64,000 bases of DNA from an uncultured Opitutales bacterium (lineage in GTDB: Bacteria > Verrucomicrobiota > Verrucomicrobiia > Opitutales > Seribacteraceae): contig CALSTX010000002.1 in assembly GCA_943789375.1 (NCBI GenBank), positions 62,001-126,000 of the forward strand. The letters are read 5' to 3'. Under the pieces are notes generated by a model. The model ran no database searches. It was not told the origin of the DNA and saw nothing but the letters and a program-made list of their open reading frames with translations. Positions within the stretch are counted from its first letter, which is position 1. Every line of letters starts with the position of its first letter. This document shows, one piece after another, positions 1 through 8,270 of this stretch. The position numbers and the translations under genes are program-made.

Positions 1-1155
1 GAGTGCTTGGGGAGAAATTTTACAATTATCTAGGGTAACTGTTTCCGCCGAGGGATCATTGTGATCGTTATTTTGTCCAAGTTCACGGAGCAAGTCGTTG
101 ACCACCCAGTTTGCCACTTTGGCAGGAACTTTTGTAAGAGCCGCCGCTTTCTCAAAATATTCACATAATGGACGGTCTCCGCAAAGAGCGGATGTGGAAG
201 AGTAGGGCAGCCTCATCTCGGATTGATACCTTCTTTGTTTATCAAATGGCTTTTCCGGCAGTTCCTTTTTGATCCGGTCTATCCATTGCTGGTCAATTTT
301 TACAGGCATTAAATCGGGGTCAGGGAAATAGCGATAATCATGAGCCATTTCTTTGGTCCGCATAGGAGTGGTATATTTCTGGTCAGGGTTCCACCTTCGG
401 GTTTCCTGAATAATTGTTTCTCCTTCTAGCATGGCCTTGGTTTGGCGCTTGATCTCATATTCCACACCATTGCGAACTCCGGAAATAGTGTTTAGGTTTT
501 TAATTTCAACTTTCGTACCCAAGGCTTCGGTGCCCACGGGGCGAACACTTATATTAGCATCGCACCTGAGCTGTCCCTTTTCCATGTCGCAATCTGAAAT
601 TTCTGCAGATACGAGAGAATTTCGGAGCGAAGTTAAATAGGCAAAAACTTCGTCGGGAGAAAATAAATCGGGTTCGCTGACAATCTCAAGCAAAGGGCAA
701 CCTGCTCGGTTATAATCGACCAAACTGTCTGACTCGTAGTGGGTAAGTTTCCCCACATCCTCCTCCAGGTGGATCCTTGTAAGTTCTACTTTCCTGTGGG
801 ATCCCATGACTGCTGGAGATTCTCCGGGCATTTCAATTTCAACTTCTCCTCCCTCGCAGATGGGCTGATCAAATTGCGAGATTTGATAGTTCTTGGGCAT
901 GTCCGGGTAAAAGTAATTTTTACGGTCCCACTTGCAGATGGGAGCAATTTTGCACCCAAGTAATAAGCCCACCTTGATTGATTTTTCAATCGCGGCCAGA
1001 TTCATAACAGGAAGGGCGCCAGGAAGACCCAGGACCACAGGGTTGGTAAGAGTATTGGGAGGCTGCCCAAAGCCAGTGCCAACCCGGGTGAACATCTTTG
1101 ACTTGGTGTCCAATTGAACATGCACTTCTAAACCAATGACCGCTTCGTATTTCAT
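1..1155 (-). CDS. gatB: Aspartyl/glutamyl-tRNA amidotransferase subunit B, C-terminus cut by window edge
   Basis: GatB activates the side-chain carboxylate of mischarged Glu-tRNA(Gln) or Asp-tRNA(Asn), and GatA then supplies ammonia to make the amide. The frame opens with an ATG at 1155 (MKYEAVIGLEVHVQL, the usual GatB start) and runs with no stop to base 1, giving 385 codons. The family is normally about 475-490 residues, so the C-terminal tRNA-binding helical and YqeY-like part lies outside the window. Recognisable blocks are VDYNRAGCPLLEIVSEPD and DYRYFPDPDLMPV. It follows gatA by 21 bases on the same strand, making it the last visible gene of a pheS-pheT-gatC-gatA-gatB run. A full gatCAB set usually means the indirect route to Gln-tRNA or Asn-tRNA is used. 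Confidence 0.96.
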   Translation of the reverse strand, partial: MKYEAVIGLEVHVQLDTKSKMFTRVGTGFGQPPNTLTNPVVLGLPGALPVMNLAAIEKSIKVGLLLGCKIAPICKWDRKNYFYPDMPKNYQISQFDQPICEGGEVEIEMPGESPAVMGSHRKVELTRIHLEEDVGKLTHYESDSLVDYNRAGCPLLEIVSEPDLFSPDEVFAYLTSLRNSLVSAEISDCDMEKGQLRCDANISVRPVGTEALGTKVEIKNLNTISGVRNGVEYEIKRQTKAMLEGETIIQETRRWNPDQKYTTPMRTKEMAHDYRYFPDPDLMPVKIDQQWIDRIKKELPEKPFDKQRRYQSEMRLPYSSTSALCGDRPLCEYFEKAAALTKVPAKVANWVVNDLLRELGQNNDHNDPSAETVTLDNCKISPQAL

Positions 1156-1176
1156 CTTTTGAATATCCTGTTAAGG

Positions 1177-2646
1177 TCAGAGGCTTGGAGCTTTTCGACC
1201 ATAGTTATGTTCTTGGTCGTAGACATGGGCAATCGATAATAATTTACTTTCGTTCAACGCCTGCCCGATGAGTTGCATACCAATAGGCAGACCAGACTGT
1301 GAAAATCCGCACGGTACAGAAATCCCGGGTAATCCAGCCAAGTTTGTTGAGATGGTGTAAATATCACTTAGATACATGGAAATTGGATTGTCACTCTTTT
1401 CCCCAAACCGAAAGGCGGGGGTCGGGGAAGTAGGGGTGAGAATAGCATCGACCTGTTCAAACGCTTGATCAAAATCCTGGCGAATGAGAGTACGGGTCTT
1501 CTGGGCTCGCAGGTAATAGGCATCGTAGTAACCACTGCTGAGAGCATAGGCACCAAGAATGCATCTTCTTTTCACTTCCTCGCCAAAGCCTTCTCCTCGA
1601 CTTTTAGCGTAGACATCGATGGCGTTGCTAGCTTTTTCGCTTCTGGAGGTGTATCGAATTCCATCATAGCGGGCGAGGTTGGATGATGCTTCGGCGGTTG
1701 CGATAACATAGTAAACTGGAATTGATAAATCTGTACTGGGCAAAGAAAGCTCTACCATCTCGAAACCCTTTGATTTGTAAAACTCAATGACCAGATCAAT
1801 GGATTTTCGAACCTCTTCATCCATACCTTCCCCGAAAAATTCCTGGGGAAGTCCAAGTTTACAGGGTTCAAGGGGTGCCTTTAGTTCACGGGAATAAGAG
1901 GGAACATGAGAAGGATAACTGGTTGAGTCCAACGGGTCATGGCCTGAAATTATTTCCAGTAGAAGTGCTGCATCTTCCACGGTTTGGGCGAAGGGACCAA
2001 TTTGATCAAGTGAGGAGGCGAAGGCTGCCAGTCCATACCGGGATACCATGCCGTATGTGGGCTTCATACCAACCACGCCACAAAGTGATGCCGGTTGCCT
2101 AATGGATCCACCGGTGTCAGAGCCAAGGCTAAGAGGAATTTCCCTGGCTGCCACTGCAGCTGAACTTCCTCCACTGCTTCCTCCCGGGACGCAATCCAAG
2201 TTCCAAGGATTTCGGGTTGGTCCGTACGCAGAGTTTTCGGTGGAGGATCCCATGGCAAACTCATCGAGGTTGAGCCTGCCCCCAATCACAGCACCGGCTT
2301 CCTTAAGCTTTCGGGTAACAGTGGCATCATACGGGGAAACATAGTTTTCTAAGATTTTACTGGCAGCGGTGAGAGGTTGTCCTTCAGCACTGATTACATC
2401 TTTTAAACCGACAGGAATTCCATCTAGTCGAGTCAAAGATTTACCTTGGGACCTTCGCTCATCTGAGCTTTTTGCCTGTTTGATCATATCCTCCTCGTCG
2501 AGGTGTAAAAAAGCATGAACCTTTTGGTCTACCGCTTGTATACGCTGGATAAAAGCTTGGGTGATTTCAACAGAGGATACAGTTTCACCCTCGAGTAAAT
2601 CAATCAGCTCCGTTGCTGTGGCAGAAGTAAGTTGGGATGATTCCAT
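1177..2646 (-). CDS. gatA: Aspartyl/glutamyl-tRNA amidotransferase subunit A
   Basis: GatA is the glutaminase of the GatCAB complex: it hydrolyses glutamine and channels ammonia to GatB. The 489-residue product is full length for the amidase-signature family. The Ser-cisSer-Lys triad is visible as the lysine in GIPVGLKDVIS, the serines of GGSSGGSSAAVAAR, and SLGSDTGGSIRQPAS. The start (MESSQLTSATATEL) lies 10 bases after the gatC stop, which supports translational coupling. Family assignment is certain. Whether the complex serves Gln, Asn or both cannot be decided from the window. Confidence 0.98.
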   Translation of the reverse strand: MESSQLTSATATELIDLLEGETVSSVEITQAFIQRIQAVDQKVHAFLHLDEEDMIKQAKSSDERRSQGKSLTRLDGIPVGLKDVISAEGQPLTAASKILENYVSPYDATVTRKLKEAGAVIGGRLNLDEFAMGSSTENSAYGPTRNPWNLDCVPGGSSGGSSAAVAAREIPLSLGSDTGGSIRQPASLCGVVGMKPTYGMVSRYGLAAFASSLDQIGPFAQTVEDAALLLEIISGHDPLDSTSYPSHVPSYSRELKAPLEPCKLGLPQEFFGEGMDEEVRKSIDLVIEFYKSKGFEMVELSLPSTDLSIPVYYVIATAEASSNLARYDGIRYTSRSEKASNAIDVYAKSRGEGFGEEVKRRCILGAYALSSGYYDAYYLRAQKTRTLIRQDFDQAFEQVDAILTPTSPTPAFRFGEKSDNPISMYLSDIYTISTNLAGLPGISVPCGFSQSGLPIGMQLIGQALNESKLLSIAHVYDQEHNYGRKAPSL

Positions 2647-2656
2647 CGTTCCTTGC

Positions 2657-2950
2657 TTATTCTTCCACCACTTTGGGCACTACAATTTGCTGACTGCGTT
2701 GCTTGGGTGCATTTTGTAATGCTTGATCTGTGCTTAGCCCGGGTTGAACCTCATCTTGATCCCAGACATTAAACCGAGGGAAGGCATGGGCGGTAGGCTC
2801 TACTCCTTCAACATCAACTTCTTGTAGTTTTTCAAAATATTTTAACACATCGCCCAATTGAGATTGGAATTTATCTCTCTCCTGGGAAGACAGTTCAATT
2901 CTTGCCAAGTTGGAAACATAATCAATATCCACACTTTTTTCTTCACTCAT
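2657..2950 (-). CDS. gatC: Aspartyl/glutamyl-tRNA amidotransferase subunit C
   Basis: GatC is the small subunit that wraps around and stabilises the GatA-GatB pair. The 97-residue product has the expected size and the family features: an N-terminal helix with VSNLARIELSSQERDKF and a C-terminal stretch with VEPTAHAFPRFNVWDQDEVQPG. It begins one base after the pheT stop and ends 10 bases before gatA, so it sits tightly inside the operon. Confidence 0.95.
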   Translation of the reverse strand: MSEEKSVDIDYVSNLARIELSSQERDKFQSQLGDVLKYFEKLQEVDVEGVEPTAHAFPRFNVWDQDEVQPGLSTDQALQNAPKQRSQQIVVPKVVEE

Positions 2951-2951
2951 C

Positions 2952-5381
2952 TTACGTTCTTAATTCGTAGGGGGTATCTTGATCAATTTTTTGGAGGATG
3001 GTATCAAAGGCTTGGTTTACTTCTTTTTCACTCAGCGTTCGGTCAAGGGCCCGAAAGCGCATCGAGCAAGCAACACTTTTTTGGCCTGCCTCCATTCCTT
3101 GCCCTTGGAAAAGATCAAAGATCGTAACAGGGTCCACTTCAAATTGATCACTTCCAACAGAAATAGCGATCTGTTCCAGGTCTGACCGTACAGACTCCGC
3201 CGGCGTGTCTCCTTGTACCACCAAAGCAAGATCTTTTATAGCCGGTGGGAAAGAGGAGAAACGGGTGAAGGTAACAGCTTTCTTTCTTTTGGATAAGAGA
3301 ATGGGGTCGATTAAAATCTCAACGGCAAAAACCGGGCCTTTGGCTTCCTTTTTCTTGGTTAATTGCAGATCCAAAATACCAATAGATGCTTCCAGCTTAT
3401 TACGGTGGCAATCTCCTATTTTGGCCGAGTAATCGCTTTGCCATGGAGCTGATTTGGAAAGGTTTTCCCAATCCCCTTTGGGCAGGCTAAGGCCCATCGC
3501 ATGTAAGACCGACAGGAATTGATTTTTAATCCCAAAGAAATCAAGTTTCGCCTGGGTCTTCCATTGGCGAGAGTTTGGCTCGGAAAAAGAGGCAAAGGCG
3601 ATACTTATCCACTCTACATTTCCGCGTGGGCCTGGACGGAAAATACGACCCGTTTCAAAAACACGGGTTAAATCATTCAGGTTTTTTTGGTTGTGGGCAA
3701 GGTTGTCAACCAAGCCAGGTAGCAAGGAAGCCCGCACATGAGTATGATCAGATGTAAGAGGATTGAGAAGAGAAAGGCTATTTGTATCGAAAGATGGGTG
3801 CCAGGAATTTATTTCTTCGCCTGATCGAAGACTGTAATTGCAGGCTTCCTGATATCCTTGGCCGACCAAGTTGTCAGTCGCTTTTTGACAAACCTCGTAG
3901 GTGCCATCATTCTCGCGGGATGTGGAAGGGCAGACTACTGGTGTATCTTGGAGATCTTTGGTGCCATGAATGCGAAGGAATTCTTCCACAAGATCAATGG
4001 GACGTTCCACTTCCGACCGAAAAGAAGGCACGATGACATGCCAGGGATCATTTCCTTCAACCAAAAACCCTAGTCTTTTCCAGGCACTGCTTAGTTGTTC
4101 TGGTTGGATCTCAAAACCACAAATTCTTTCTGCATAAGCTTGAGTGATTTCGATCTTTCGTTCCCCTCTTGGCGCACTGCCTTTGCAAACATATTCGGGT
4201 AAGCATTTTCCCCCGGCGATTTCCAGAATCAAGTCAATAGCCCGTTGAGCAGCATATTCCAGTCCTTGGGGATCTACATCCCGTGAAAACCTCTGGGAAC
4301 TGTCGGTATGTAGCCCCAGTTTGCGAGCGGTATGCCGAATACTTCCAGGTCTAAACCAAGCAGATTCGAGCACCAGATCGGTGGTGGTGGTATTAACTTC
4401 CGCATCCACACTCCCCATGATTCCTGCGACGACCAGTGGAGTTTCTCCATCAGCGATCACCATCATACTTGGATCTAATTTTCTTTTTACATCGTCGAGC
4501 GTAGTGATGGACTCATTTTCCTTCGCTTGACGAATTTGGATAGTTTTTCCTTTTATTTTGGAAGCATCAAATGCATGAAGCGGTTGACCCGTTTCAAGCA
4601 GAACAAAGTTTGTGATATCAACCACATTATTAATAGGGCGCAATCCTACCGATTCAAGTCTCGCTTTTAGCCAATCTGGACTTGGAGCAATGGATACTCC
4701 CTGAATAGACCAAGCACCATAGCGAGAGCAATCTTTAGACTCAATGCTTACAGAATTCAGGAAATGTCCATCGGGACATTCCTCATGCTTAATTCCAAGA
4801 TCCGCAACTTTTGGGGTATTATACTTTCTCTGATAGTAAGCGGAAATTTCTCTGGCTACTCCAAGGTAAGAGAGGCAATCTCCTCGGTTGGCAGTAATTT
4901 CTAATTCCAAAACTTTATCCTCGGACAATAACTGCTCAATAGGGGTTCCAACCTTGGGATTATCAGGCAGGATCAAGAGTCCTTGGTCATCCGTTCCAAT
5001 TTCTAATTCTTTGGCACTGCACATCATTCCCTCGGACGGTACGCCGCGGAGTTTGGATTTCTTGATTTTAAACCCACCTGGTAGTTTCGCTCCGGGTAAA
5101 GCTACGGGGACATGATCTCCGGGTTGGAAGTTTGTGGCACCACAAACAATATTGGCTGGTTTTTCCCCACCAACTTCCACGGCACAAACACTGAGACGGT
5201 CGGCTTCGGGGTGGGGTACCTTACTTAGGATTTCACCTACGACTACATGATCAAGGTTACGAGAAGACTGTTCCTCGCCTGCTTCTACTTCAATACCAAG
5301 CATGGGTAATACATCAATTAAATCATCCGGATTATCCGGTAAATCAATGTAAGCACTCAACCAATCTAGACTTATTTTCAT
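2952..5381 (-). CDS. pheT: Phenylalanine-tRNA ligase beta subunit
   Basis: This is the beta chain of the alpha2-beta2 phenylalanyl-tRNA synthetase, which handles tRNA binding and editing. The 809-residue product has the standard order: N-terminal region, an OB-fold tRNA-binding domain at about residues 45-150 (VVGEILSKVPHPEADRLSVC), the B3/B4 editing domain, B5, a catalytic-like core, and the C-terminal FDX-ACB anticodon-binding domain from about 715 (FTRFSSFPPAIKDLALVVQG). Its ATG overlaps the pheS stop by four bases (ATGA), so the two subunits are translationally coupled. Confidence 0.98.
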   Translation of the reverse strand: MKISLDWLSAYIDLPDNPDDLIDVLPMLGIEVEAGEEQSSRNLDHVVVGEILSKVPHPEADRLSVCAVEVGGEKPANIVCGATNFQPGDHVPVALPGAKLPGGFKIKKSKLRGVPSEGMMCSAKELEIGTDDQGLLILPDNPKVGTPIEQLLSEDKVLELEITANRGDCLSYLGVAREISAYYQRKYNTPKVADLGIKHEECPDGHFLNSVSIESKDCSRYGAWSIQGVSIAPSPDWLKARLESVGLRPINNVVDITNFVLLETGQPLHAFDASKIKGKTIQIRQAKENESITTLDDVKRKLDPSMMVIADGETPLVVAGIMGSVDAEVNTTTTDLVLESAWFRPGSIRHTARKLGLHTDSSQRFSRDVDPQGLEYAAQRAIDLILEIAGGKCLPEYVCKGSAPRGERKIEITQAYAERICGFEIQPEQLSSAWKRLGFLVEGNDPWHVIVPSFRSEVERPIDLVEEFLRIHGTKDLQDTPVVCPSTSRENDGTYEVCQKATDNLVGQGYQEACNYSLRSGEEINSWHPSFDTNSLSLLNPLTSDHTHVRASLLPGLVDNLAHNQKNLNDLTRVFETGRIFRPGPRGNVEWISIAFASFSEPNSRQWKTQAKLDFFGIKNQFLSVLHAMGLSLPKGDWENLSKSAPWQSDYSAKIGDCHRNKLEASIGILDLQLTKKKEAKGPVFAVEILIDPILLSKRKKAVTFTRFSSFPPAIKDLALVVQGDTPAESVRSDLEQIAISVGSDQFEVDPVTIFDLFQGQGMEAGQKSVACSMRFRALDRTLSEKEVNQAFDTILQKIDQDTPYELRT

Positions 5382-6427
5382 GTGGCGTTCGAAAATTGGC
5401 TGAGGAACCGCTGATCATTTTGGTAAAAATGCCGGATATCATCAATGCCGTGGAGAATCATAGCAACCCGTTCAATCCCTAAACCAAATGCAAAACCACT
5501 CCATTCTTCAGGATCAAGGTTCACAAGTTTTAGCACTTCAGGGTCCACCATGCCGCACCCCATAATTTCAATCCATTTATTACTGAGTTTGCCCAAGTTG
5601 GGAGCTTTCAAGTCAACTTCAAAACTTGGCTCGGTGAAAGGAAAAAAACTGGGCCGCAATCGGGTTTCAAGCTTATCGCCAAATAATTCTTTCAAGAAGT
5701 AATCCAAGACTGCCTTCAGGTCCTTGACCGTCACATTTTTGTCTACATAAAGACCTTCAGTTTGATGAAAGTTTGCGGAATGAGTGGCATCCACCGTATC
5801 CCTTCGGAAGCATCTTCCCGGAGCAATAATCCGGAGAGGAGGTTTTTCTTTAAAAAGCGTACGAATTTGAACCGAGGAGGTATGTGTCCTAAGCACATGG
5901 GCTTCTTTCGCTTTTTGGGTAATATTTGCCCAAGTTGAATTTGGTGGGAAGAAAAGCGTATCCTGTTCGTCTCTTGCCGGATGATCATCAGGAGTATTGA
6001 GGGCATCAAAGCAAAACCATTCGGTTTCGACTTCGGTTGCCTCGGCAACAGTAAATCCAATCTTTCTGAAAATCGAAACCACTCTACGGCGGACATTGGT
6101 GAGGGGGTGAGTGCCGCCAAGATGACTGGGGACAGAGGGGAGGGAAGGATCCGCTTTTTCTCCTAAAGAAGCGAGATCAGCTTGAGCCTCAATAGATTCA
6201 TTAGAGGTTTTGAAAAAGCCCTCCACTTTTTTCTTTGCTTGGTTTAATGCCTGACCAAACGCGGGCCGTTCTTCTTTGGTTAGCTGCCCAATCCCTTTAG
6301 CCGCCTGGGTAAGACTACCGTTGGGACCCAAAATGGTTGCTTTTGCTTGCTCCCAGTCCGCACGGGAGGAAACCGTTTTAAGTATTGTCTCCGCTTGGGC
6401 GACAATGGCTTGGAGATCGTTCTCCAC
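5378..6427 (-). CDS. pheS: Phenylalanine-tRNA ligase alpha subunit
   Basis: This is the catalytic alpha subunit of phenylalanyl-tRNA synthetase, a class II enzyme that makes Phe-tRNA from Phe, ATP and tRNA. The 349-residue product starts with an N-terminal coiled-coil arm (about 1-90). The class II core follows, with motif-2-like RIIAPGRCFRRDTVDATHS, the Phe pocket segment FFPFTEPSFEVDL, and motif 3 GFAFGLGIERVAMILHGIDD. It lies 21 bases after rplT, the common rpmI-rplT-pheS-pheT order, but without infC in front. Confidence 0.98.
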   Translation of the reverse strand: MENDLQAIVAQAETILKTVSSRADWEQAKATILGPNGSLTQAAKGIGQLTKEERPAFGQALNQAKKKVEGFFKTSNESIEAQADLASLGEKADPSLPSVPSHLGGTHPLTNVRRRVVSIFRKIGFTVAEATEVETEWFCFDALNTPDDHPARDEQDTLFFPPNSTWANITQKAKEAHVLRTHTSSVQIRTLFKEKPPLRIIAPGRCFRRDTVDATHSANFHQTEGLYVDKNVTVKDLKAVLDYFLKELFGDKLETRLRPSFFPFTEPSFEVDLKAPNLGKLSNKWIEIMGCGMVDPEVLKLVNLDPEEWSGFAFGLGIERVAMILHGIDDIRHFYQNDQRFLSQFSNAT

Positions 6428-6448
6428 GCCGAAAAGACAAACAGGCCC

Positions 6449-6808
6449 TTAGGCCTCGAGTGCAGCCTTCGCCTTCACGACCAATTCTTTAAAAGAGTCG
6501 GGTTCGTGAATAGCGAGTTCTGAGATTACTTTGCGGTTGAGTTCGATCTCAGCCTTGGCCAGACCGTGCATGAATTCTCCATAACGGATACCCTCAGCCC
6601 GGCATGCAGCATTTATACGCACAATCCAAAGCTGGCGGAATTCAGTTTTCCTCTTGCGTCGGTGAGAGTATGCATAAGCCTCTGCTCGATCTACGGCATC
6701 TTTGGCATAACGAAAAAGGCGAGACTTGTTTCCAAAGTATCCTTTAGCTTTCTTTAATACCTTTTTACGGCGTTTGCGGGTGGCGGGTACATTGCGTGCG
6801 CGTGGCAT
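6449..6808 (-). CDS. rplT: 50S ribosomal protein L20
   Basis: L20 binds 23S rRNA early in large-subunit assembly. The product has 119 residues, normal for the family. It is strongly basic at the N-terminus (MPRARNVPATRKRRKKVLKKA) and carries the typical GYFGNKSRLFRYAKDAV and LWIVRINAACRAEGIRYGEF blocks. It lies between rpmI (43 bases upstream) and pheS (20 bases downstream). In other bacteria L20 represses its own operon through the leader; no obvious operator structure was recognised in the short spacer here. Confidence 0.98.
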   Translation of the reverse strand: MPRARNVPATRKRRKKVLKKAKGYFGNKSRLFRYAKDAVDRAEAYAYSHRRKRKTEFRQLWIVRINAACRAEGIRYGEFMHGLAKAEIELNRKVISELAIHEPDSFKELVVKAKAALEA

Positions 6809-6851
6809 ATCAAAAATCTCCTAAGTTAGTGAAATAGTCTGGAATGAAAAA

Positions 6852-7040
6852 TTAAACGGAAAGGGCACGGATGACGCGTCGAGCCATACCGTCGGCTAGG
6901 ACTTGATCTTGGCGACCAGCACGGACTTGTTTTACAGAGCGTTTTCTACGCAAGTGCCTTTGTCCAGGCTTGCGAAACTTCACTTTGCCTGTACCAGTTA
7001 ACTTAAATCTTTTGGCTATTCCTTTGTGCGTCTTCTTCAT
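6852..7040 (-). CDS. rpmI: 50S ribosomal protein L35
   Basis: L35 is a small basic protein of the large ribosomal subunit. The 62-residue product opens with MKKTHKGIAKRFKLTGTGKVK, a family hallmark, and contains GQRHLRRKRSVKQ. infC, the usual upstream neighbour, is not within 60 bases; a small hypothetical gene and surE come first instead. The rpmI-rplT pair is therefore kept while infC has moved elsewhere. Confidence 0.97.
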   Translation of the reverse strand: MKKTHKGIAKRFKLTGTGKVKFRKPGQRHLRRKRSVKQVRAGRQDQVLADGMARRVIRALSV

Positions 7041-7101
7041 GGTGTTACGAGAAAAGCGTTAAACATAGCTTTTTCCAGGCAGTCGATCAAGTCAAATGAC
7101 T

Positions 7102-7362
7102 CTAACTATCATAAATTAAAAGACCAAGGTAGCTTTCATAAGTAAACCAAGCTGCCAAAATCAAAAAAAAGATCCAAAAAATACTTCTTATTATCTTCCT
7201 TCGGAGCCAATGAGAACTGTAAGAATTTAACCCATCTCCTCCAAAATCATGAAAATAGTGAATCAGGTCCCTGTCCTTAGACCGATTATCGATCTTTTTG
7301 TAGGATTGGCCATAGGACGACCGGTTCCGGTGATACCACCACTGGAAAATCTTGTGAAGCAT
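7102..7362 (-). CDS. Small hypothetical protein with one C-terminal membrane segment
   Basis: I do not recognise this 86-residue product. It has a polar, basic, aromatic-rich N-terminal half (WWYHRNRSSYGQSYKK), then LRRKIIRSIFWIFFLILAAWF, which looks like one transmembrane helix with a positive inner flank. It starts 21 bases after the surE stop on the same strand and ends about 60 bases before rpmI, so it is probably co-transcribed with one of them. No clear Shine-Dalgarno sequence precedes the ATG. The membrane pattern and lack of a better ORF on either strand favour a real gene, but this is not certain. Confidence 0.5.
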   Translation of the reverse strand: MLHKIFQWWYHRNRSSYGQSYKKIDNRSKDRDLIHYFHDFGGDGLNSYSSHWLRRKIIRSIFWIFFLILAAWFTYESYLGLLIYDS

Positions 7363-7383
7363 ACTAAAAATTTCGCTCTAACA

Positions 7384-8190
7384 CTAAGGTTGTAAGTAAG
7401 ACTTTCCTCCCATTTGGGCAAAATCGAGCCTTGAAACCGAAGGAAGACCTTCCTTGTGGGCCCAAAGATCTGAACCAATTTCTGGTTCTGCCTCTTCGAT
7501 CCATTCGGTTTTGTAAACCAGCTGGTGATATTTTTTCCCTTTTTCTTTTTCAAAAATACTTCCAAGTTTTAAGTTTCCTGCAAAGCTAATCAGGGGTTCA
7601 ATTTTTCCGTCGTATTCAACAGGAAAGTTTAGATTGTGGACTGTAAGGCCATCATGACGATGCATTTCGAGAACAAGCTTTGCATAGTTCGCCGTCGCCT
7701 TGGCTGCATTCGTCAAAGATTTGCGAGTGGTTGCATCCAGTTTTTGGCCAACACATGTGCGAATACCTTCAAATTTTTCACTAGATAATGCCATGCTTGA
7801 GGCAATGGAGGGGATGCCCAAAAGGCTGCCTTCCAAGGCAGCACCGACTGTACCAGATGACAAAACCATAGGGAGGGTGATATTATACCCAAGGTTTATC
7901 CCGCTGACTACAAGATCAGGGGTGCGGGATAAAAGATTTCCGTAGGCAAGGTTTACACAATCAGCGGGGGTGCCATTAAGTGCATAAGCTTCAGCCGGAT
8001 AATCTTTTTCTTTTTTCGCCACCAGCTTTTGGTTTCGAGAAATTGCATGGCCTATCCAACTTCTCTCTCCATCTGGGGCACAAACGACGACCTCGCCAAC
8101 TTTGATAAGTTCCTTCACGAGTGCTTGTAAGAAACCAGACTGAATGCCATCATCGTTGGTTGCCAAGATTAGTGGTTTATCTGTACTCAT
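7384..8190 (-). CDS. surE: 5'/3'-nucleotidase SurE
   Basis: SurE is a metal-dependent phosphatase that dephosphorylates nucleoside monophosphates and is often linked to stress survival. The 268-residue product shows the family metal site: the N-terminal TNDDG with its paired aspartates, then GERSWIGHAIS and the asparagine/glycine loop PDLVVSGINLGYN followed by SSGTVGAALEG. The C-terminal part carries a longer tail ending in LDFAQMGGKSYLQP. It is separated from pnp by a strong terminator, so it likely begins a new transcription unit with the small gene downstream. Confidence 0.95.
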   Translation of the reverse strand: MSTDKPLILATNDDGIQSGFLQALVKELIKVGEVVVCAPDGERSWIGHAISRNQKLVAKKEKDYPAEAYALNGTPADCVNLAYGNLLSRTPDLVVSGINLGYNITLPMVLSSGTVGAALEGSLLGIPSIASSMALSSEKFEGIRTCVGQKLDATTRKSLTNAAKATANYAKLVLEMHRHDGLTVHNLNFPVEYDGKIEPLISFAGNLKLGSIFEKEKGKKYHQLVYKTEWIEEAEPEIGSDLWAHKEGLPSVSRLDFAQMGGKSYLQP

Positions 8191-8199
8191 TAATCCAAT

Positions 8200-8233
8200 A
8201 AAAAAGGGAGGACCGCCCTAAGGCAATCCTCCC
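8200..8233 (-). terminator. Rho-independent terminator after pnp
   Basis: Read on the minus strand, a 12-pair stem (8222-8233 with 8206-8217, two G-U pairs, four-base loop) is followed directly by a run of six T. It lies 38 bases past the pnp stop and just before the surE start, in the right orientation to end the rpsO-pnp transcript. Confidence 0.9.
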
Positions 8234-8270
8234 TTTCGGTTATTTAAGTATTTACAGAAAGCAAAGATAT

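Noticed and set aside
5743-6120. 125-codon ORF on the minus strand
   Set aside because: It lies wholly inside pheS in another frame and has no features of its own.
7041-7101. infC upstream of rpmI
   Set aside because: The spacer is too short and the preceding ORF has no IF3 features.
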